Below, in pieces: positions 54,595-62,042 of a DNA stretch of 64,000 nt. The position numbers and the translations under genes were made by a program. Under the pieces are notes generated by a model that saw only the letters and a list, made by a program, of their open reading frames with translations, was not told the DNA's origin and searched no databases. This stretch comes from JAJEBT01 sp965214975. GTDB lineage: Bacteria > Pseudomonadota > Alphaproteobacteria > MPNO01 > UBA830. Location of the stretch: positions 2,356,001-2,420,000 of the forward strand of contig OZ244055.1 of NCBI GenBank assembly GCA_965214975.1, given 5' to 3'. The number at the start of each line of letters is the position of its first letter. The stretch's first letter is position 1.

Positions 54595-55626
54595 TCAAGC
54601 GCGGGCCTCGTCCCCGATGCGTTCGGCGAGCCGCCGCCGCGCGGCCAGCGCCGGCGCGTCCACGCCGAGATCGATCCACGGGCGCCCGGGATCCCGGTCG
54701 ATCGAGCGCTGCTGCGCCTCGAGGATCGCAACGTCCTCCAGAAACGTCTGCAGGAACCCCTCGCGCATCTCGCCGGCCCACGCGTCGTCGTCGAGACGGA
54801 AATCCCAGACATGGCCGTAGAAGTAGAAGGCGGAGGTCGCGGTCTCGGGGGTCGGCGCGTTGAGGGCGCGCAGATGGATGCCGTCCTGGTACTCGACCGG
54901 CCCCTCCGGCACGCCCGCCCCGACGGGCCCGCAGCCGGCGCGGACGACGGTGTGCCCCGGCGGCACGGTCTCGACGATCTGCCAGCGGTCGACGGCCTCC
55001 CCGAAGTCGCGGGCCCTGCGGAACAGCGGGGGCGGCGGGCGGTCGACGATCCAGCGCGTCATCCGCACCAGCTCGCCGTCGCGTTCGGTCTTCACCGGAA
55101 AGTCGACGATCGCGTCACTGCCGAGCGTCCGCTGGTGGACGTAGCCGAGATGGGAGAGATCGAGGAGGTTGTCGGTGATCAGCCGGTAGTCGCAGCGCAC
55201 GTGCAGGAACGTGCCGGGATTGAACCGCCAGCCGGGATCGCCGGTCCACCACCAGTCGGGCAGCAGCGCCTCGTCGGCAAGGTCCGGATCCCCCATCCAG
55301 ATCCACAGGAACCCGTGTCTCTCCGCCAGGGGCCAGGTCCGGACCGCGGCGCCGGGCGGCACCCGCGACTGGCCCGGGACGGAGACGCAGCCGCCGTCCG
55401 GAGCGAACTCGAGGCCGTGGTAGCCGCATCGGAGACGGTCGCCCGTGACCGCGCCGAGAGACAGCGGCAGATGGCGGTGGCAGCAGCGGTCCTCGAGCGC
55501 GACCGCGGTGCCGTCGGCGGTCCGGTACATCACCACCGGCTCTCCGAGCAGCGTCCGCCCGAGCGGTCCTCCGCCGTCGATCTCGCGGGAATAGGCGGCG
55601 GCGTACCAGCAGTTCCTGAGAAACAT
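54595..55626 (-). CDS. Rieske aromatic ring-hydroxylating oxygenase (paralogue)
   Basis: The 343-residue paralogue of the neighbouring oxygenase has the Rieske residues at identical positions (C48, H50, C67-G-Y-H70), the iron segment NLLDLSHLGYVHQRTLG and the same length. It begins MFLRNCWYAAAYSREI. The two proteins diverge strongly elsewhere, so they probably act on different substrates or successive steps. The 57-bp gap between the genes and their shared strand suggest one transcript, with this gene first. No ferredoxin or reductase gene is adjacent. Confidence 0.9.
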   Translation of the reverse strand: MFLRNCWYAAAYSREIDGGGPLGRTLLGEPVVMYRTADGTAVALEDRCCHRHLPLSLGAVTGDRLRCGYHGLEFAPDGGCVSVPGQSRVPPGAAVRTWPLAERHGFLWIWMGDPDLADEALLPDWWWTGDPGWRFNPGTFLHVRCDYRLITDNLLDLSHLGYVHQRTLGSDAIVDFPVKTERDGELVRMTRWIVDRPPPPLFRRARDFGEAVDRWQIVETVPPGHTVVRAGCGPVGAGVPEGPVEYQDGIHLRALNAPTPETATSAFYFYGHVWDFRLDDDAWAGEMREGFLQTFLEDVAILEAQQRSIDRDPGRPWIDLGVDAPALAARRRLAERIGDEARA

Positions 55627-55975
55627 CGACGGACTCCCCGGAGCCGGCTTTCCGCCGGGACGGTCCGGGAACCGCCGGGGCCGGCGCCCGCGGTCGACAG
55701 CCGCGTTCCGGCATCGTACCATCGCCCCGTTGCCGGGGCGAACGACCGGGAGGCAGCGTCCGACATGGCCGAACCGCTTCGCGAGGGCGGCCGCGCCGTC
55801 ACGCGGGAACCGCCGGTTTCCCGCCGCCGCTGCACGGAACGCCGGCGCCGGACCGGCGGCGCCTTCGGGATCCCGATGCGGGCCGGGACCGGGGCCGTCG
55901 GGGGCGCGCCGGGGACGCGGAACGCCGGCAACGGCATCGAGCCCTGAGATCGGCGGGAACCGCAGGGAGGCGGAA
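55627..55975. other. 349-bp divergent gap between the Rieske pair and the isomerase gene
   Basis: There is no gene with support here. Open frames on both strands are compositional. Promoters for both directions are expected, but no confident boxes or operator were found. Confidence 0.4.
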
Positions 55976-56725
55976 ATGAACTACGGACATCGCGCGAGAA
56001 TCGGCATGCTGCTGCCGTCGGTGAACCGGGCGGCCGAACCGGACATGAACGCGATGCTGCCCGACGGCGTGTCCCTGCACACGACCCGTCTCCGCCTGCG
56101 GTCCGGTTCGGTCGAGCATGTCCGGGAAATGACGGAGAGGCTCGAGGAGGGCGCGGAGCTCCTCGCCGACGCCGGCGTCGACCTGATCGTGTTCCACTGC
56201 ACGGCGGCCTCGATGATGGCGCCGGGTTTCGACGACGAGATCATCGGCCGCATCGAGGGCGCCGCGGGAATCCCCGCGACGTCGACGTCGAAGGGCTGCC
56301 TGGCGGCGTTCCGGACGTTCGGCGCGGAGAGAATCACGCTGACCACGCCCTACGTCCGGGAGGTCAACGACCGCGAGGTCGCCTACCTGGCCTCGCACGG
56401 CATCGAGGTCCTGTCCGAGACCGGCATGGGGATCGCCGGCGACGGCGGCGCGATGCTGGCGGTCGAGCCCGGGGAATGGCGCCGCCGCGTGAGCGAGCAG
56501 GACGAGCCCGCCTCGGACGCGGCCTTCGTCAGCTGCACGGCCGTCCGGGTCGTCGGCGCCATCGCGGACATCGAGAACGACATCGGAAAGCCGGTGGCGA
56601 CCAGCAACCAGGCCGCGCTGTGGCACGCGCTGCGGATGGTCGGCGTCGACGACGCCGTCCCCGGCTACGGCCGGCTTCTGGAAGCTCCCGGGACCGCCGC
56701 CGCCCCCGGCCTCGAGGCGGCATAG
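55976..56725 (+). CDS. Maleate isomerase / arylmalonate decarboxylase family (Asp/Glu racemase superfamily)
   Basis: The 249-residue protein has catalytic cysteines at C75 (LIVFHCTAASMM) and C187 (AAFVSCTAVRV). It also shows the opening GHRARIGMLLPSVN and the loop with G-V-S-L-H-T-T-R-L. These are the hallmarks of maleate cis-trans isomerases and arylmalonate decarboxylases. GGGAGGCGG lies just ahead of ATG 55976; the longer upstream frame is a shadow. It is divergent from the two Rieske genes with a 349-bp gap. That places ring oxidation and dicarboxylate isomerisation side by side, as in nicotinate- or hydroxyaromatic-type degradation. The pathway is inferred. Confidence 0.85.
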   Translation: MNYGHRARIGMLLPSVNRAAEPDMNAMLPDGVSLHTTRLRLRSGSVEHVREMTERLEEGAELLADAGVDLIVFHCTAASMMAPGFDDEIIGRIEGAAGIPATSTSKGCLAAFRTFGAERITLTTPYVREVNDREVAYLASHGIEVLSETGMGIAGDGGAMLAVEPGEWRRRVSEQDEPASDAAFVSCTAVRVVGAIADIENDIGKPVATSNQAALWHALRMVGVDDAVPGYGRLLEAPGTAAAPGLEAA

Positions 56726-56904
56726 GCGGGCGCTAAGCGGGATCTCCGCGAACGCGGCGCGAGCGGCATCGCCCTTGACAGGGCGCGCCGAAGCCGCGCG
56801 ACCCCCGAGGCCGCCGATTTCCGGAGCGCACTCCTCCAGAAAGTCTTCCCGGCGCCGCACGGAGCGGCGACATGCCGACGGGTGTCACGCCGGTCCGGGG
56901 ACGG

Positions 56905-57150
56905 TTCGCTACCGGTTTCACCCGCGCGCCGGGACCAGGCAGAGGTTGTGGGCGGACGCGGGTTGCGGGGCGGAATCACCTGACGGTCCGTCAGCCGGAC
57001 GGAACGCTTGCCTGTCTCCCCGAATGGATGACCAGCCCGCACGCCGCGGCCTTCGAGGTGCGCGACTTTCCGGTCCCGCCCGCGCGGGCCTTGGTCGACG
57101 CTGCGCGCTGCCGTCGATGCGTTCTTCCTCTCGCGGACGGAACCGACGAG
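56905..57150 (+). pseudogene. DUF5372 (Y4bD/Y4pK-like) IS-associated gene remnant
   Basis: Frame-shifted pieces read VRYRFHPRAG, then HLTVRQPDGTLACLPEWMTS and VRDFPVPPARALVDAARC. They resemble the small Y4bD/Y4pK family proteins that accompany some insertion sequences (opening RFHPxxG, then R-Q-P-D-G and C-L-P-x-W-M-T). At least two frameshifts break it, near 56950 and 57110. It abuts the dispersed repeat that begins at 57161. Confidence 0.45.
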
Positions 57151-57160
57151 GGAGCGAAGG

Positions 57161-57330
57161 TGCGGATTCCTACGCACTTGACCGCGATTCCCGCGACACG
57201 TGACCGTGTCCGGAGCGGTCGCGGAAGCGCGTCTCGCGAGGGCTTGCGGTGGCGTTCCCCGTCGTCACGAAGGAGAGGGAAACGAGCCCGGCACCCTCCG
57301 CGGGAAGAGACGGCGCTGCGGCGTGAAGCC
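57161..57330 (+). repeat. Dispersed repeat, copy near ISAs1 remnant
   Basis: The sequence from TGCGGATTCCTACGCACTTG through GTGTCCGGAGCGGT(C/T)GCGGAAGC to the GTCACGAAGGAGAGG block is repeated in direct orientation at 63562-63775, where about 45-50 bp are inserted in the middle. The left end contains two imperfect tandem units of about 22 bp (GATTCCTACGCACTTGACC and GATTCCCGCGACACGTGACC), as seen at some IS termini. Confidence 0.65.
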
Positions 57331-57930
57331 GCCGTCAAGCGGCACCGGAATCTCCGTCAAGCGCCGGAATCCGCAGGCGGCAAGGCGCGGCGGACCGGGC
57401 GGCGCGCGCGCCCGGCGCCGGTCCTCGTCGCGGGCGAAGCCGCGCACGCGGTGCAGGCGGTTCCCGATGCGCCGACGGTTGCGCGCCGGGTCGCGCGGTT
57501 CCCCGGGTCCGGCGCGCTCCGGGTCGGGCGAGGGCGGGCTCCGGGCCACCCTGGTGCCGCACCTGCGGATCCCGGGGTCGGCGCTCCCGTTCGATGCGCA
57601 GCGCCCGGCGTCGCCCGTGAAGGTCGGCATGGCCGTCCCGCCCGGCGGCGGGGAGGTCGGCGACGGCGCGGCCGCCGACGCTCGATGCGACCAGGGCCCC
57701 GTCGACGGTTTCATGGCGGGGCGCGTCGCCGAAGCCGATCGCCTCGAGGTCTTCGAGGATGCTCCCCCGGTTGTCCTTGACGGCGGGCGTCACGCTGTCA
57801 GCGCGACGCCGGGGCAGGCAGCGCGCGGTCTCGTGCCGGGCATGCATGGCATCGGGGATGACGATGCACCCGGCGAGGCCGGGACTGCCGGAGACAAAGC
57901 CGCTCCAGGCCGTCGCGCCCGGGAGCGGCC
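57330..57930 (-). pseudogene. ISAs1-family transposase remnant
   Basis: On the minus strand the segment IVIPDAMHARHETARCL, then AVKDNRGSILEDLEAIGF and HETVDG, later ADLHGRRRALRIERER and, after a frameshift, NRLHRVRGFARDEDRRR, follows the order of the C-terminal half of ISAs1 (H-repeat-associated) transposases. The start is missing, several residues in the H-E-T-V-D region are altered, and the frame shifts near 57500. It is therefore inactive. Confidence 0.65.
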
Positions 57931-57939
57931 GCGGAAAAT

Positions 57940-58557
57940 TCAGGGAAGAAACTTCAACGCCGCGACGGCCACGCCGACGATGCCGATCATGAACATCCAC
58001 ATTCGATGAAAGCGTTTGTCCATCTGTTCGAGCAGTTCCTTGTGCATGTCGCCGACAGCCACGGCGATCCTCGCTTCCAGCTTGTCCTCCAAGGACTGCA
58101 TCCCCGCTTCCAGCCTGCCCTCCGAAGCCTGCATCCGCGCTTCCAGCCTGCCCTCCGAAGCCTTGATCTCGGCGGCGATCCGCGCTTCCAGCCTGCCCTC
58201 CGAGGCCTGCATCCGCGCTTCCAGCCTGCCCTCCAAGGACTGCATCCGCGCTTCCAGCCTGCCCTCCAAGGACTGCATCCCCGCTTCCAGCCTGCCCTCC
58301 GAGGCCTTGATCTCGGCGGCGATCCGCGCAGCGCCCTTTTCCTCAGAACTCTTCATCTCCTTGCGGAGACGGTCCACGTCCTCGCGAAGACTTCCGACAC
58401 CGTTGCGAAGAAGGGCGAGATCCTCCTTCGTGGCGACGCTGTCCACCAGCCTGTCATGCATCGTCACGGCGATGCCTTCGGCTTGCTCCTTCTCGAAGCC
58501 GTATTCGTCGCTGAGCCGTTTCGCGACGGTTACCGTGTCGAATGCCGCCATGGTCAT
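57940..58557 (-). CDS. DUF1640-type coiled-coil protein with C-terminal membrane anchor
   Basis: The 205-residue protein begins MTMAAFDTVTVAKRLSDEYGF and continues with E-Q-A-E-G-I-A, a DUF1640 (CCDC90/MCUR1-like) N-terminus. The centre (about residues 75-160) consists of 11-residue repeats of the type E-A-R-M-Q-S-L-E-G-R-L, a hendecad coiled coil. The end has one hydrophobic helix (MWMFMIGIVGVAVAAL). Such proteins oligomerise and are tail-anchored in the inner membrane; their function in bacteria is not established. The start 58557 is favoured by GGAG 9 bp upstream over the ATG at 58551. Confidence 0.75.
   Translation of the reverse strand: MTMAAFDTVTVAKRLSDEYGFEKEQAEGIAVTMHDRLVDSVATKEDLALLRNGVGSLREDVDRLRKEMKSSEEKGAARIAAEIKASEGRLEAGMQSLEGRLEARMQSLEGRLEARMQASEGRLEARIAAEIKASEGRLEARMQASEGRLEAGMQSLEDKLEARIAVAVGDMHKELLEQMDKRFHRMWMFMIGIVGVAVAALKFLP
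58080..58340 (-). repeat. 33-bp tandem coding repeats (hendecads)
   Basis: Units such as GCTTCCAGCCTGCCCTCC with a variable 15-bp partner recur about seven times inside the DUF1640-type gene. They encode 11-residue coiled-coil units. Copy number could vary in frame. Confidence 0.8.
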
Positions 58558-58599
58558 GCCACGTCTCCTCCAAGCCCCGATCCAGGAGTCCGCACCGCC

Positions 58600-58999
58600 G
58601 GAAAACCGACTGCCGCATGCTAACGCGATGCACGGATCTTTCAACCATATCCATGCACGGCATCGGTTCACGCCGCGGCGTGATCGAGAATGTTCCACGG
58701 CGCAGACTCCGGGGCGGCTCCGGATGCAGCCGGGCGGAGGCTCCCGACGCGCGCGACCCCGGGAACCGCCGCGAGGTGGCGACGTCTCTCGCCAGGCGGC
58801 CCGGGATATTCCTCGAGCCGGAGGAACGGACCGGCTTGAACGCGATGCCGGGATCCGTGCAATTCCCGTCCTGGCGCCATGGGGCGCTCTCCCTGCCGAG
58901 GTCGTGGAAAACCCGATGGAACCGCGGAACGGCCCCGATCGCCGGGGAAACCCGCCGGCCGCGACGAAAAAATTCCGCCTGATCCTGGAAGCGGCTCTG
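58600..58999. other. 400-bp gap upstream of the zinc operon
   Basis: Several overlapping open frames exist on both strands, but none has a family match, a ribosome site or a plausible start. I see no RNA gene or repeat here. Confidence 0.4.
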
Positions 59000-59037
59000 T
59001 TGCGCCGCCAAGACGAAACGTTATAGTGTTGTGTTTC
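59000..59037 (+). promoter_or_regulatory. Promoter with overlapping Zur-like operator for the zinc importer operon
   Basis: TTGCGC (59000-59005) and TATAGT (59022-59027) with a 16-bp spacer form a promoter. It is overlapped by a partial palindrome at 59015-59037, with GAAAC and GTTTC arms around GTTATAGTGTTGT. The site agrees with the proteobacterial Zur consensus (GAAATGTTATA-N-TATAACATTTC) at most left-half and outer positions. Zur repression in zinc-replete cells is inferred. Confidence 0.5.
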
Positions 59038-59061
59038 CACCGGCGCGAAAGCTCGAGAGGC

Positions 59062-59256
59062 ATGGCTCCAGGACACCGGGATTCCGGCGAAACCGTTGTC
59101 GCGCTCCGGTCCGCGCCCGCCGCCCCGTCCGCCCGGCCGGAGGTTTCCGCCGGGCCCGCGATCTCCGCGTTCCGGCTCGGCGCCGGATCCCGCCTCGCCT
59201 TCGCCGGCATCGCCATCGCCGTTCTGTGGGCCGTCGTCTTCTGGGCCCTCGGCTGA
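59062..59256 (+). CDS. Small single-span membrane protein at the head of the zinc operon
   Basis: The 64-residue frame starts at ATG 59062 directly after GAGAGG and ends 10 bp before the ATPase gene. It has an Ala/Pro-rich N-terminal half and one hydrophobic helix (LAFAGIAIAVLWAVVFWALG) at the very C-terminus. No family is recognised. Its position between the Zur-like site and the transporter genes suggests an accessory role, such as regulating or stabilising the permease. A translational leader is the alternative. Confidence 0.55.
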   Translation: MAPGHRDSGETVVALRSAPAAPSARPEVSAGPAISAFRLGAGSRLAFAGIAIAVLWAVVFWALG

Positions 59257-59266
59257 GAGAGGCCCG

Positions 59267-60007
59267 ATGGCCGACGCCGCGCTCCGCTTCGAGAACCTGA
59301 CCCTGGGCTACGACCGCCATCCGGCGGTTCACCATCTCGACTACAGCGTCGCGAAAGGCGACCTTCTCGCCGTGACCGGCCCCAACGGAGCCGGCAAGAC
59401 CACGCTCTTCAAGGGCATCATCGGCGCCCTCCCGCCGCTCGGCGGCCGGATCCGCCTCGAGGGCGTCCGGCGCGAGGACATCGCCTACCTGCCCCAGCAG
59501 GCCGCGGTCGACCCGAAGTTCCCGGTGTCCGTCCACGACATGGTCGCGGCCGGGCTGTGGCGCGACATCGGCGCCTTCGGCCGCGTCGGACGCGACGGCG
59601 CGGGACGGGTCGCCGAGGCTCTCCGGACCGTCGGCCTCGCCGGCTTCGAGCGGCGGTCGCTCCCGACCCTCTCGGGCGGGCAGTTCCAGAAGACCCTGTT
59701 CGCGCGCCTGCTCGTGCAGGACGCGTCCCTCATCCTCCTCGACGAGCCGTTCGCCGCGCTCGACTCCCGGACCGTCCGCGACCTGATGGAACTCGTGAAG
59801 CGGTGGCACGGCGAGGCGCGCACGGTGATCGCGGTCCTGCACGACCTCGAGCAGGTGCGGGCGCACTTCCCTCTCACGCTGCTGCTGGCGCGGACGCCGG
59901 TGGCGGCCGGGCCGACGCGCGACGTGCTGTCGCCCGCCAACCTGAACCGGGCCCGCGCGCTGACCGAGGCCTTCCAGCACGACGCCGCACCCTGCCCCCG
60001 CCCCTGA
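59267..60007 (+). CDS. aztA: Zinc/manganese ABC transporter ATPase (AztA/ZnuC-like)
   Basis: The 246-residue ATPase has Walker A GPNGAGKTT at residues 38-46, Q-loop AYLPQQAAVD, signature LSGGQFQKTLFAR, Walker B LILLDEPFAALD and switch histidine VLHDLEQV. The motif Y-L-P-Q-Q is typical of ATPases in metal uptake systems of the ZnuC/MntB class. The order ATPase-permease-binding protein matches aztABC of Paracoccus, so the aztA name is preferred over znuC, with moderate certainty. Start ATG 59267 lies 10 bp after the small membrane gene. Confidence 0.88.
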   Translation: MADAALRFENLTLGYDRHPAVHHLDYSVAKGDLLAVTGPNGAGKTTLFKGIIGALPPLGGRIRLEGVRREDIAYLPQQAAVDPKFPVSVHDMVAAGLWRDIGAFGRVGRDGAGRVAEALRTVGLAGFERRSLPTLSGGQFQKTLFARLLVQDASLILLDEPFAALDSRTVRDLMELVKRWHGEARTVIAVLHDLEQVRAHFPLTLLLARTPVAAGPTRDVLSPANLNRARALTEAFQHDAAPCPRP

Positions 60008-60011
60008 GCCG

Positions 60012-60878
60012 ATGCACGGGTTCCTCATAGAGCCGTTCGCGGAATTCGACTTCATGCGGCGCGCGCTGGCGGGCTGCCTGGCGCTGTCGCTCGGCGCGGC
60101 GCCGGTCGGCCTGTTCCTGACGCTGCGGCGCATGAGCCTCACCGGAGACGCCATGGCGCATGCCGTGCTGCCGGGCGTGGCGCTCGGATACCTGGCCGCC
60201 GGACCCGCCACCGACGCGATGACGCTCGGCGGCGCCCTCGCCGGCGTCGCCGTCGCGCTGCTTTCCGGTTTCGTGGCGCGGACCACGGTCGCGCGGGAGG
60301 ATTCCAGTCTCGCCGCCTTCTACCTGATCTCGCTCGCGGCCGGCGTGCTGATCGTCTCGCTCCGCGGCAACAGCCTGGATCTCCAGCACATCCTGTTCGG
60401 AAGCGTGCTCGCCCTCGACGACGGGGCCCTGTACCTGATCGCCGGAATCGTCTCGGTCTCGGTCGCGGCGCTGGCGCTCCTCTACCGTCCGCTGGTTCTC
60501 GAGTGCCTCGACCCGTCCTATCTCGGCTTCGTGAGCCGGCTGAGCCCCGTCGCCCATTACGGGTTCCTGGTCCTCGCCGTGCTCAGCCTCGTCGCCGGGT
60601 TCCACGCCCTCGGAACGCTGATGGCGGTGGGAATCATGATCCTGCCGGCCGCGGCCGCGCGGTTCTGGGTCCGCGACGTGACGCCGATGCTGGCGATCAG
60701 CGTCGGCGGCGCGTTCGCGAGCGGCGTGGCCGGCCTGCTTCTCTCCTATCACGGCGACCTGCCGTCGGGTCCCGCGATCACCCTCACCGCGGGAATCCTC
60801 TACGTCGTCTCGCTGCTCGCGGGCCGCGACGGCGTCGTCGCCAGCCGTCTCCGTCCGCGCCGCCACTTCGCGACGTGA
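60012..60878 (+). CDS. aztB: Zinc/manganese ABC transporter permease (AztB/ZnuB-like)
   Basis: The 288-residue ABC-3 family permease has about eight membrane helices. Family motifs include RRMSLTGDAMAHAVLPGVALGY at the start, and FGSVLALD and GTLMAVGIMILPAAAARFW later. It forms the channel for the metal delivered by the binding protein. The gene begins 4 bp after the ATPase stop and is followed by the binding-protein gene after 27 bp. Confidence 0.93.
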   Translation: MHGFLIEPFAEFDFMRRALAGCLALSLGAAPVGLFLTLRRMSLTGDAMAHAVLPGVALGYLAAGPATDAMTLGGALAGVAVALLSGFVARTTVAREDSSLAAFYLISLAAGVLIVSLRGNSLDLQHILFGSVLALDDGALYLIAGIVSVSVAALALLYRPLVLECLDPSYLGFVSRLSPVAHYGFLVLAVLSLVAGFHALGTLMAVGIMILPAAAARFWVRDVTPMLAISVGGAFASGVAGLLLSYHGDLPSGPAITLTAGILYVVSLLAGRDGVVASRLRPRRHFAT

Positions 60879-60905
60879 CGGTTCCCGAACCGGAGGCATG
60901 ACACC

Positions 60906-61961
60906 ATGACCACGATCCGCACTCTTCTTCGCGCTCTCTCCGTCGCCGCGGTGGCGAGCCTGTCCTGGACCGCGTCCGCGGCCGGCGAGCCGCTCAGGGT
61001 GGTGGCCTCGTTCACCATCCTCCAGGACATGGTCCGCCAGGTCGGCGGCGACCGCGTGAGCGTGACCTCGCTCGTCGGCGCCGACGCCGACGTCCACTCC
61101 TACCGGCCGCGGCCGGCGGACGTCCGCGCGATCTCGGAGGCGGGGCTCCTGGTCGTCAACGGGCTCGGCTTCGAGGGCTGGATGGACCGGCTGGTCGAGG
61201 CCTCGGGCTACGCCGGCGCCGTCGTCGTCGCCACCGCCGGCATCGCGCCGCTCGGGGCGGAGGGGAACGGCCACGGGACCGGACACCGCGGCGAGGACCG
61301 CCACGGGGAAGCCGGACACGACCACGAAGAGGCCGGGCGCGATCACGGGGAAGCCGGACACCGCCACGGGGAAGACCGCCACGGGGAAGAGGAACACGGC
61401 CACGAGGAGGCGGAACATCGCCATGACCACGGCGACACCGACCCCCACGCCTGGCACGACCTCGCCAACGCGGCGCGCTACGTCCGCAACATCGCGGACG
61501 GCCTCGTCGGGGCCGACCCCGCCGGACGCGCCGCCTACCGCGCCGGAGCGGAGCGCTACCTCGCCCGGATCGCGGCGCTCGACGCCGAGATCCGCGCCAG
61601 GATCCTCCGCCTGCCGCCCGAGCGGCGCAAGGTCGTCACGGCGCACGACGCCTTCGGGCACTTCACCGCCGCCTACGGGATCGCGTTCCACGCGCCGGTC
61701 GGCCCCACCCCCGGGATCGAGCCGTCGGCCGCCGCGATCGCGCGGCTGATCCGGCAGATCCGGGAGGAGAGAATCACCGCGGTGTTCCTCGAGAACATGC
61801 TGGACCGGCGCCTGATCGACCGCATCGCCGAACAGACCGGCACCAGAATCGGCGGCGTCCTCCACTCGGACGCCCTCTCGGGCCCCGACGGACCCGCCCC
61901 GACCTATCTCGACCTCATGCGCCACAACGTGCGCACGCTGATGACGTCGCTCGACGGCTGA
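60906..61961 (+). CDS. aztC: Metal ABC transporter substrate-binding protein with His-rich loop (AztC/ZnuA-like)
   Basis: The 351-residue secreted cluster-A-I protein has a signal peptide (about residues 1-25), VVASFTILQDMVRQVGGDRV, and metal-binding residues expected at H64 (DADVHSYRP), H181 (DPHAWHD), the histidine in VTAHDAFGHF and the aspartate in LHSDALSG. A loop at about residues 121-178 is packed with His, Asp and Glu (repeats like H-R-H-G-E-D). This is characteristic of zinc-binding ZnuA/AztC proteins and argues for zinc rather than manganese. It is the last gene of the operon. Confidence 0.92.
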   Translation: MTTIRTLLRALSVAAVASLSWTASAAGEPLRVVASFTILQDMVRQVGGDRVSVTSLVGADADVHSYRPRPADVRAISEAGLLVVNGLGFEGWMDRLVEASGYAGAVVVATAGIAPLGAEGNGHGTGHRGEDRHGEAGHDHEEAGRDHGEAGHRHGEDRHGEEEHGHEEAEHRHDHGDTDPHAWHDLANAARYVRNIADGLVGADPAGRAAYRAGAERYLARIAALDAEIRARILRLPPERRKVVTAHDAFGHFTAAYGIAFHAPVGPTPGIEPSAAAIARLIRQIREERITAVFLENMLDRRLIDRIAEQTGTRIGGVLHSDALSGPDGPAPTYLDLMRHNVRTLMTSLDG

Positions 61962-62042
61962 GACGGCTTCCGCGACGGCGCTTCCGCCGACGGACACGGT
62001 GGCGGCGACCCTTCCCCGCCGCGAGCATCCGGGAGAACGGCC

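Noticed and set aside
57940..59076. A 378-codon minus-strand version of the DUF1640-type gene starting at 59076
   Set aside because: The extra 173 residues cross the zinc promoter and look compositional. The DUF1640 N-terminus and a Shine-Dalgarno fix the start near 58557.
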